Origin: SIG455 sp045589495
Lineage (GTDB): Bacteria; Bacillota; Clostridia; UMGS1810
Direction of reading: 5' to 3'
Assembly (NCBI GenBank): GCA_045589495.1
Contig: JAZNPF010000030.1
Location: 1 to 13,720, forward strand
DNA length: 13,720 bases
In this document: piece by piece, positions 1 to 5,195 of the stretch
Layout of the letters: every line of letters begins with the position of its first letter
How positions within the stretch are numbered: position 1 is the first letter of the stretch
Position numbers and translations under genes: made by a program
The notes under the pieces: generated by a model
What the model was told of the DNA's origin: nothing
The model's database searches: none
The model's input: only the letters and a program-made list of their open reading frames with translations

Positions 1-18
1 TTCACTCTCAGAATCTAG
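1..18 (+). CDS. possible 3' end of an upstream gene
   Basis: Reading frame 1 gives F-T-L-R-I and then TAG at 16-18, directly followed by the first palindrome copy. The same TAG-then-GTCTAC junction ends three well-supported genes in this window (lower collar, ATPase, DNA polymerase), so a rightward gene ending here is plausible. Only five codons are visible, and no product can be assigned. Confidence 0.25.
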   Translation, partial: FTLRI

Positions 19-36
19 GTCTACTTGAGTAGACTT
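17..36. repeat. dispersed palindrome, copy 1
   Basis: Core GTCTACTTGAGTAGAC at 19-34, arms GTCTACT/AGTAGAC around TG. The next outward pair is G18 with T35, a possible G-U in RNA. It lies ahead of the small acidic protein gene and just after a possible upstream stop codon. It belongs to the family of ten copies in this window. Confidence 0.93.
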
Positions 37-66
37 GACATATTTAAAATTTATGATACCTTAATA
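35..66 (+). promoter_or_regulatory. weak candidate promoter for the rightward genes
   Basis: A perfect TTGACA -35 hexamer sits at 35-40, touching the right arm of palindrome copy 1. It is followed by AT-rich DNA. The best -10-like hexamers, TATGAT at 52-57 (11 bp spacing) and TTAATA at 61-66 (20 bp spacing), are badly placed. In phi29 the late promoter needs an activator, so a non-consensus promoter would not be surprising, but this is a guess. Confidence 0.2.
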
Positions 67-84
67 TTAGGAAAGGTGATTATC

Positions 85-282
85 ATGAAATTTAATTCAG
101 AAGCTTATGACAAGTTGTATCCGAGACCTGCAAAGGTTGAAAAGGTGGAAACGGCAGTCGAGGGGTTCACGCCTTCTGTTACTGAGAAGGATGCGGGTGA
201 ACTTAAAAAAGAAACCGCCGTAGAAGTAGAAAGTGAGGTAGCAGATGGAGGGGATGGAACAAGTAGTTCAATTGGCGAGTAA
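85..282 (+). CDS. small acidic protein of unknown function (65 aa)
   Basis: I do not recognise this protein. ATG 85 is chosen because AAAGG at 72-76 is well placed; a TTG at 25 is in frame but lies inside the palindrome. The N-terminal part is mixed (MKFNSEAYDKLYPRP), and the rest is rich in Glu, Val, Ser and Gly with repeated ETAVE-type segments. It looks disordered and has no membrane segment. Its 3' end overlaps the next gene by 38 nt in another frame, suggesting coupled translation. phi29 has its scaffolding gene ahead of the capsid gene, and a small acidic protein in this region could play such a part, but nothing in the sequence proves it. Confidence 0.7.
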   Translation: MKFNSEAYDKLYPRPAKVEKVETAVEGFTPSVTEKDAGELKKETAVEVESEVADGGDGTSSSIGE

Positions 283-436
283 CGTAGGCGTGACTGTTGT
301 TGTAATTGCATACTTTATGTATCGTGACAATAAGTTCATGACTGAGTTACAGAAGATGTTGACTACAATGAATGATTCGTTGACAACAATCAATCAGTTA
401 CTGTTGCAAGAAAAAGTTAAAACAAAGGAGGAATAA
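245..436 (+). CDS. YvrJ/BhlA-like small membrane protein, putative holin
   Basis: This 63 aa protein has one hydrophobic segment at about residues 9-23 (LASNVGVTVVVIAYF), then a charged stretch beginning MYRDNKF, then an amphipathic helix rich in Thr, Asn and Leu, and a basic/acidic C-terminus. That plan matches the short YvrJ/BhlA holin-like proteins of Firmicute phages, which are thought to sit in the cytoplasmic membrane. ATG 245 is preceded by GAGG at 235-238; ATG 254 is an alternative start. A holin role is an inference from topology; the lysin gene lies about 1.9 kb downstream on the same strand. Confidence 0.7.
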   Translation: MEGMEQVVQLASNVGVTVVVIAYFMYRDNKFMTELQKMLTTMNDSLTTINQLLLQEKVKTKEE

Positions 437-437
437 T

Positions 438-1028
438 ATGGCATTACCGGCAGGGAGAAAAGGTGTACTCCCATCTGAACTTACACCGGAAGGAAAAATT
501 AAAAATGCAGCTTCACCATATGTATTACCTATCGCATCGGCTAACACTTTAGGTGGCGTTAAGGTTGGAAACGGTTTATCTATTACAGACGGTGTGTTGT
601 CTGCTGATGGTTATACACTTCCAGCTGCTTCTGACGAAACACTTGGTGGAGTTAAAGTAGGTGAAGGTTTATCTATTGATGATGGTGTGCTGTCTGCATC
701 CGGAGGTGCTTTATATAGGCACGTTATTGCAACAAATCAGTACGCGTGTAAATGGTTTGTTATTTTGACAGGCGATTCATCGGCTTATACTACTTACGCA
801 GAAGTAGTTCAGGCAATGCAGAAGAATGGATACTATCATAGCAATGCATCATATGCAGTCGGGTGTGGCCGTCGGCCAGCCGAAAACACAGGAAGTTATT
901 ATTTCGCATTAAATAGTAGTAATCTTATAGCAGGATATGATTTTAATATAAGCTCGAATGAAATGACAGAAATTGCTTCTGTGTCTAGTAACGCTACTAT
1001 AACAGACCATGTTTCACAAATTGTATAA
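438..1028 (+). CDS. head fiber protein (phi29 gp8.5-like)
   Basis: 196 aa with the ribosome binding site AAAGGAGG at 424-431. Residues 28-58 and 59-89 are two tandem copies of a 31-residue unit containing LGGVKVGxGLSIxDGVLSA, the hallmark repeat of phage head-fiber and similar trimeric fiber proteins. In phi29 these decorate the capsid and help adsorption. After a short Gly-rich hinge, residues 91-196 form a distinct domain rich in Tyr, Ser and Asn (RHVIATNQYACKWF onward), probably the exposed tip. In phi29 the fiber gene follows the capsid gene; here it precedes it by 15 nt. The tip domain has no family I can name. Confidence 0.82.
   Translation: MALPAGRKGVLPSELTPEGKIKNAASPYVLPIASANTLGGVKVGNGLSITDGVLSADGYTLPAASDETLGGVKVGEGLSIDDGVLSASGGALYRHVIATNQYACKWFVILTGDSSAYTTYAEVVQAMQKNGYYHSNASYAVGCGRRPAENTGSYYFALNSSNLIAGYDFNISSNEMTEIASVSSNATITDHVSQIV
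519..704 (+). repeat. tandem 93-bp coding repeat in the head fiber gene
   Basis: Two in-frame units, 519-611 and 612-704, encode 31 residues each: YVLPIASANTLGGVKVGNGL... and YTLPAASDETLGGVKVGEGL.... Many third positions differ, so the duplication is old or protein-level selection keeps it. Confidence 0.85.
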
Positions 1029-1043
1029 GGAGGAAAAAAATAA

Positions 1044-2249
1044 ATGGCTATTGTTACACAGATTCCGAATATTGTAAATGACGCAGTGGCGGATGCGCTC
1101 GGAAAAAATGCCGCTATTACAAATCTTGAAACAACTGATTTTGTATCAATGGGAAAGGCGATTGAAGAATTTGATGCCTATGAAGGTTTCTTCAAATCCC
1201 TTGCAAATCGTATTGTCCGGACTGTTTATTTTGTTCGTACCTACAATGGTAAGGACAGAAAGATTCTTCGTGATGAACATGAGTACGGCGCTTTTGTTCA
1301 GAAGGTTTACTACTCCAATGTAGAAGCCTCTAACAACCCGACTTATGATTATTCCGGTATAGATGGTGCTTTTGTTCAGAACAGCCCGTATGGTGTTACG
1401 CAGACTGTAACTGTTGAAGCGATGGTTTACGGTGGAAAGGGAACATGGACTCTTGAAATTGTAAGACCGATTGCGCAGATTATTACTGCGTTCACTTCCG
1501 AAAGCGCGATGCTTGCATTTATTGACGGTATGTATACCTATGTGAACAATCAGTTCAAACTTGAGGAAGAACGTCTTGTTGCTCTTGCCGCAAATACTGC
1601 GATGGCTTCTGCTATTAATGGCGGTAAGGCACGTAACCTGCTTGCCGAGTACAACACCGCTCATGCAGGTGCTACTCTTACAGTTGCGCAGGCTCTTGAA
1701 AGCGCAGATTTCCTCAAGTATGCATCCAAGGAAATTTCCCGTACTATTGAGAACATGGGCAAGATGTCTACGGTATTCAATGTCGATGGTTATGAAACCT
1801 TTACTGACAAGGATAACATGGTTGTTGAAATGAACACCGAGTTCGCCAAGGCAAGTGACATGTATCTGCAGGCTGATACATTCCACAATGAACTTGTGGC
1901 ACTGCCTGGCTTCACTTCGGTTCCGTTTTGGCAGACATCCGGTACCGGCTTTGCGTTCGCTGATACATCTTCGATTGCAGTAACGCATGATGATTTCATT
2001 TCCGAAACCAATCTCACTGGTGAGATTGAACAGTCCGGTATCATCTGCTTCCTGCATGACATTGAAAATGTCGCAGCATATTTCGGTCGCCGGCGTACAT
2101 GGGAAATGTACAATCCGCGTGCGGAAGTTATCAACCACGGCGAGAAGGCTGAAAAAGGCTTTGCAGTCGATAATCATGCCAACGCTATGATATTCTACAT
2201 TGCAGTAGAAGGTAACAACGCAGGCGGTGAAAACGCAGGCGGAGATTAA
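1044..2249 (+). CDS. major capsid protein (phi29 gp8-like)
   Basis: 401 aa, preceded by AAGGAGG at 1027-1033. Position, size and composition fit the HK97-fold capsid protein of phi29-like phages: an N-terminal helix with VSMGKAIEEFDAYEGFFKSL, then RKILRDEHEYGAFVQK, typical of this group, and a long helical middle with little cysteine. phi29 gp8 is 448 aa and has a C-terminal Ig-like (BIG2) domain. This protein is shorter and instead ends in a Gly/Asn-rich tail with two copies of NAGG, so the BIG2 domain appears absent. Codon use is stronger (more C-ending codons) than in neighbouring genes, as expected for the most expressed gene. A strong terminator follows. Confidence 0.9.
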   Translation: MAIVTQIPNIVNDAVADALGKNAAITNLETTDFVSMGKAIEEFDAYEGFFKSLANRIVRTVYFVRTYNGKDRKILRDEHEYGAFVQKVYYSNVEASNNPTYDYSGIDGAFVQNSPYGVTQTVTVEAMVYGGKGTWTLEIVRPIAQIITAFTSESAMLAFIDGMYTYVNNQFKLEEERLVALAANTAMASAINGGKARNLLAEYNTAHAGATLTVAQALESADFLKYASKEISRTIENMGKMSTVFNVDGYETFTDKDNMVVEMNTEFAKASDMYLQADTFHNELVALPGFTSVPFWQTSGTGFAFADTSSIAVTHDDFISETNLTGEIEQSGIICFLHDIENVAAYFGRRRTWEMYNPRAEVINHGEKAEKGFAVDNHANAMIFYIAVEGNNAGGENAGGD

Positions 2250-2284
2250 CACACATCAATAATATTCGATAGCACTAAGTGCAA

Positions 2285-2320
2285 GGCGGGGTGGGGCGGA
2301 TTCCTCACCCCGTTTGTCTT
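2285..2320 (+). terminator. intrinsic terminator after the capsid gene
   Basis: CGGGGTG at 2287-2293 pairs with CACCCCG at 2306-2312. The stem extends inward (G2295/C2304, G2296/C2303) and is followed by TTTGTCTT. It lies 36 nt after the capsid stop codon. The last bases of the T tract begin the CTTAGTCAACTAAG palindrome. There is no room for an obvious separate promoter before the lysin gene, so some read-through is needed. Confidence 0.85.
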
Positions 2321-2331
2321 AGTCAACTAAG
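2318..2331. repeat. variant palindrome CTTAGTCAACTAAG, copy A
   Basis: Arms CTTAGT/ACTAAG around CA. The same 14-mer recurs exactly at 5170-5183. It is joined directly to the terminator T tract on its left and to the main-family palindrome (copy 2) on its right, forming three hairpins in a row. Confidence 0.85.
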
Positions 2332-2351
2332 AAGTCTACTTGAGTAGACCT
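2332..2351. repeat. dispersed palindrome, copy 2
   Basis: Core GTCTACTTGAGTAGAC at 2334-2349. It precedes the lysin gene, whose ribosome binding site AAAGGAA (2354-2360) begins 5 nt after the core. Confidence 0.93.
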
Positions 2352-2364
2352 AGAAAGGAATCTT

Positions 2365-3003
2365 ATGACACCGGAGGATTGGTATAGAAAAACTATTGGA
2401 AGACATTATGACACTGATAATTATCCTAGGGGTAATCCTTATCAGTGTTGGGATTATTTTGATTATTTTTGCAGAACCATCGGTTTCAGAGGAAGCCGGT
2501 ATTGTGCTTTAACGGGCTTTGTTGGTGATTTATGGAAACTGAGATTTAAATACGGATATGAGGATGCGTTCATATTTGTATCGCCTTCTGAGATACAGGA
2601 AGGTGACTGGCTGTTTTGGGATAAGCACGTTGCTTTTTATTTTCATGGAATGGAAGTGGGGCAGAATCAAAATGGTAAGGCGTATGTTTCTGACATGGCA
2701 CTTAACCGTTACGGACTACTCGGTGGAATGCGATGGAAAAATTGGAGACCGAGTGATAACGGAGTAGCGGAACGTTTCTCCAAAGTTGCGGCAGGCCAGT
2801 GGGTTACTACTGCAAACGTAAATATCCGTACAGGTGGAAACACCGGTTACACTTCTCTTTATGTACTTCCAAAGAAAACTATTGTTGACTGCTATGGATA
2901 CTACCATATGGAAGGTGATGTACCTTGGTTATACGTGTGTGCTAGAGTAGGCGAAAAAGTTATGACCGGTTTTGTTTGCAGTAAGTATCTTGAAAGGAGA
3001 TAG
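2365..3003 (+). CDS. endolysin: CHAP peptidoglycan hydrolase with C-terminal SH3 domain
   Basis: 212 aa. Residues about 1-115 form a CHAP (NlpC/P60-type) cysteine peptidase/amidase: Cys28 in YQCWDYF is the likely nucleophile and His88 in DKHVAFYF the likely general base, with EGDWLFW just before the histidine as usual in this fold. Residues about 145-212 (VTTANVNIRTGGNTG, ..., TGFVCSKYLE) match an SH3 cell-wall-binding domain. Such enzymes cut peptide bonds or the amide bond in peptidoglycan for host lysis, though a virion-borne entry role is possible because the gene sits among the structural genes. There is no signal peptide, so export would depend on a holin. Its stop lies 1 nt before the connector start. 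Confidence 0.9.
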   Translation: MTPEDWYRKTIGRHYDTDNYPRGNPYQCWDYFDYFCRTIGFRGSRYCALTGFVGDLWKLRFKYGYEDAFIFVSPSEIQEGDWLFWDKHVAFYFHGMEVGQNQNGKAYVSDMALNRYGLLGGMRWKNWRPSDNGVAERFSKVAAGQWVTTANVNIRTGGNTGYTSLYVLPKKTIVDCYGYYHMEGDVPWLYVCARVGEKVMTGFVCSKYLERR

Positions 3004-3004
3004 T

Positions 3005-3943
3005 ATGTTTTTACAGGATTTATTTTCAACTGAAACAGGACAGCGCATGAATAAGTGGGCGCGTGAAAACAGTACATTCAATGCCTGTTATATGTATTGG
3101 CGCGAACAGTTATTTGAAAGAATCATGCGTCTGTTCGTGTGGGAGAATACCGGCGTTGTTAAACCAAAGGAGATTGAACAGCGCTTACTTATCAATGGAC
3201 ACTGCGGTATCGCAGAGTATAAAGGTGAACTGACTGCCTTCTTTGGATCGTTTAACGGTGTTACCAAGTATCAAGATGAATGGACGCATTACAACGTATG
3301 GTGTCCTATTTATGCTGACCGTAAGAAAATCGGAACGGATGTAATTATCATTGATAATACTTCTATCAGAAACAGTGCAATGGCTCTTATTCATCACTAT
3401 GCGGTCATGCTCGGGCATACAGAGGTTACGCTTGTAAACTTACTTGTAAATGCACGTGACGCAGGAGGTGTGCCTATTGCGGCTACTGAGAAACAGAAGC
3501 AGTCCATTCATTCATACCTTGCCAAACTGTTTAATGGACAGTATGGTGTTGTAACTGATACCGGTTCACTTGGAGTAACGTATGCAGGTTCCGATAGAAA
3601 GACACAGCAGGAACTGATGAAGGTTATGGAAACAAGAGAGAAACTTATTAAGTCATTCTATTCTGATATTGGCGTACGTTCCGCTTTTGAAAAGCGTAAC
3701 AATACTGTCATGGCAGAAGTAGAAGCGGATACCTCGTTACTGTTACTGAACCTTTCCGATATGTTACACTGCCGTGAGACCGGCGCGGACGCTGTCAATA
3801 AGCGTTTCGGTACTAATTGGAAAGTACACGTAGCAGAAGAAATTGACTACAATGCTGAAAATGCTAGAATGCAGTTCGATACCGTTACACAGGTTCATGT
3901 AAAGGAGAAAGACGATGTGGATGATACCAATGCAGAAAATTGA
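3005..3943 (+). CDS. upper collar / portal connector protein (phi29 gp10-like)
   Basis: ATG 3005 is preferred (312 aa) because GAAAGGAGA at 2992-3000 is correctly placed; an in-frame ATG at 2972 lies inside the lysin gene and lacks such a site. The length is close to phi29 gp10 (309 aa). The protein is rich in helices with segments YWREQLFERIMRLFVWEN and IEQRLLINGHCGIAEYKG, characteristic of the gp10-type connector that forms the dodecameric portal between head and tail through which DNA is packaged. A middle segment (EADTSLLLLNLSDML) is strongly helical. It overlaps the lower collar gene by 29 nt, so the two connector parts are probably made together. Confidence 0.88.
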   Translation: MFLQDLFSTETGQRMNKWARENSTFNACYMYWREQLFERIMRLFVWENTGVVKPKEIEQRLLINGHCGIAEYKGELTAFFGSFNGVTKYQDEWTHYNVWCPIYADRKKIGTDVIIIDNTSIRNSAMALIHHYAVMLGHTEVTLVNLLVNARDAGGVPIAATEKQKQSIHSYLAKLFNGQYGVVTDTGSLGVTYAGSDRKTQQELMKVMETREKLIKSFYSDIGVRSAFEKRNNTVMAEVEADTSLLLLNLSDMLHCRETGADAVNKRFGTNWKVHVAEEIDYNAENARMQFDTVTQVHVKEKDDVDDTNAEN

Positions 3944-4700
3944 GTTTGTAACTGTCAATCAGATGTACAAACTTACCAAGCAGAATAATCAGCCGTTACT
4001 GTCTGACTACACCGCGGAGTTTTGGAATGAATACCTTCAGAACTTTGAACACTATGACAGAGTATTCAACAGGTTGTATCGTGACTTCTATTACTTCAAT
4101 CAAGAAGCAAACTCCACTGCTGAACTTGTTCAGCCAGAGTTTACAGAAGATGTGTATGGGTTACTTCTGATGAATCGTAAAAAATATTCAGAACTGTACA
4201 GAGTGCATGTAGTAGACGATGATACGTATTCGATTATTGATAACTACGATGTGGTAGAAACCAAAGAAGGAGAACACGCTAAAGTCATTACTGATTCGCA
4301 CGGTAGAGTTTTAACAGATGTATATGGGCAGAGAACAAGTTCCGGTGAAAACGTTACCGGCGCACAGAATAACAATTCAACAGAAAAGGTTGCTCCATAT
4401 GATTCTGAAACATTCTCCAACGAAAACAGAAACGACATTTCCCTTGGGCAGAGAACAGATACATCCAGCAATACAGTCAACACCGCTACCGACACGCATT
4501 CTACTTCGGGTGAAGATACTCATGAACATGAAGGTTCTGATTCTTATGAACTTCACCGTAAAGGTAACATTGGTGTACAGACGCAATCAGAAGTCATGAA
4601 GAAGCATGTTGATTTTTGGAAGGGGTTTAACTTCTACAAAATCATCTTCGATGATATTTGCAAGGAACTGCTTTTAATTGAGAAAGGTTATCTTGAGTAG
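3915..4700 (+). CDS. lower collar protein (phi29 gp11-like)
   Basis: 261 aa. ATG 3915 follows AAAGGAG (3901-3907) at 7 nt; ATG 3921 and 3930 are alternatives. Residues 1-100 are aromatic and helical (FWNEYLQNFEHYDRVFNRLY). Residues about 130-215 form a long Ser/Thr/Asn/Glu-rich low-complexity arm. Residues about 216-261 contain KGNIGVQTQSEVMKKHVDFW and a hydrophobic C-terminus, the conserved end of gp11-type collar proteins of phi29-like phages. It should join the portal to the tail knob. The stop TAG (4698-4700) is fused to palindrome copy 3. Confidence 0.83.
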   Translation: MWMIPMQKIEFVTVNQMYKLTKQNNQPLLSDYTAEFWNEYLQNFEHYDRVFNRLYRDFYYFNQEANSTAELVQPEFTEDVYGLLLMNRKKYSELYRVHVVDDDTYSIIDNYDVVETKEGEHAKVITDSHGRVLTDVYGQRTSSGENVTGAQNNNSTEKVAPYDSETFSNENRNDISLGQRTDTSSNTVNTATDTHSTSGEDTHEHEGSDSYELHRKGNIGVQTQSEVMKKHVDFWKGFNFYKIIFDDICKELLLIEKGYLE

Positions 4701-4717
4701 GTCTACTTGAGTAGACT
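4700..4717. repeat. dispersed palindrome, copy 3
   Basis: Core GTCTACTTGAGTAGAC at 4701-4716, directly after the lower collar stop codon and 2 nt before the GGAGG of the next gene. CTTGAGTAG also occurs just upstream at 4692-4700, so a 9-mer is repeated directly across the stop codon. Confidence 0.93.
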
Positions 4718-4727
4718 TGGAGGAATT

Positions 4728-5174
4728 ATGAATCTTACGTTATATTACAATTCAAGTGAACGTAAGGTGATTGGTAAGTCTTTACAGAATCTCGGTACTG
4801 TTACCGGGATTCTTAAAGGCGATGCCAGCATTACTTCACCTGTATTTATTCTTCAAAGTGATAATGACTATCTGTCTGGTACTAATTATCTGTATTGGCA
4901 GGAAACAGGACGATATTATTACATTGATGATATTGAACTCATGACCGGTGGACGCATGGCGTTCTATTGTTCTGTTGATGTTTTGGAAAGTTTTAAAACG
5001 CAGATAAAAGCACAAACTGCCATTGTAGATAAACAGGAATCAATCAATGAAACCAACCTGTATCTTAATGATGGTTCGTTCATTGATACTGAACAGACTT
5101 TCAATGAAATTAAAAATTTTCAGACAGGGTTTAATGAAGTCGGTGAATTTATTCTTATCAATGCCGGTGCTTAG
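4728..5174 (+). CDS. N-terminal part of a split tail knob protein (phi29 gp9-like)
   Basis: 148 aa. ATG 4728 follows GGAGG at 4719-4723; a TTG at 4707 is in frame but lies inside the palindrome. The segment TGRYYYIDDIELMTGGRMAFYCSVDVLESFKTQI..., with YxxI near the middle and a VDVL motif, resembles the start of phi29 gp9 (WFYAFVTELEF... FEIDVLQTWMF), including the following DKQESINETNLYLNDG region. gp9 is one protein of 599 aa; here the equivalent of roughly its first quarter is a separate gene. The stop TAG lies inside the left arm of the variant palindrome (5170-5183). Similarity is judged by eye. Confidence 0.7.
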   Translation: MNLTLYYNSSERKVIGKSLQNLGTVTGILKGDASITSPVFILQSDNDYLSGTNYLYWQETGRYYYIDDIELMTGGRMAFYCSVDVLESFKTQIKAQTAIVDKQESINETNLYLNDGSFIDTEQTFNEIKNFQTGFNEVGEFILINAGA

Positions 5175-5183
5175 TCAACTAAG
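5170..5183. repeat. variant palindrome CTTAGTCAACTAAG, copy B
   Basis: Exact copy of 2318-2331. Its left arm supplies the stop codon of the tail N-terminal gene (TAG 5172-5174), and the right arm runs into the ribosome binding site AAAGGAG of the next gene. It sits exactly at the split in the tail knob. Confidence 0.85.
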
Positions 5184-5195
5184 AAAGGAGAACGT

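Noticed and set aside
25..84. TTG start inside palindrome copy 1 extending the 65-aa protein
   Set aside because: The in-frame TTG has no ribosome binding site, while ATG 85 has AAAGG at a good distance. The same reasoning rejects TTG 4707 for the tail N-terminal gene.
1146..2252. 368-codon open frame on the minus strand opposite the capsid gene
   Set aside because: It is a shadow of the strongly biased capsid codons; its product is rich in Cys, Arg and Ile without a recognisable fold, it has no suitable ribosome binding site context, and it opposes a clear capsid gene.
2972..3004. Longer start for the upper collar protein
   Set aside because: ATG 2972 lies inside the lysin gene without a ribosome binding site; ATG 3005 has a strong GAAAGGAGA.
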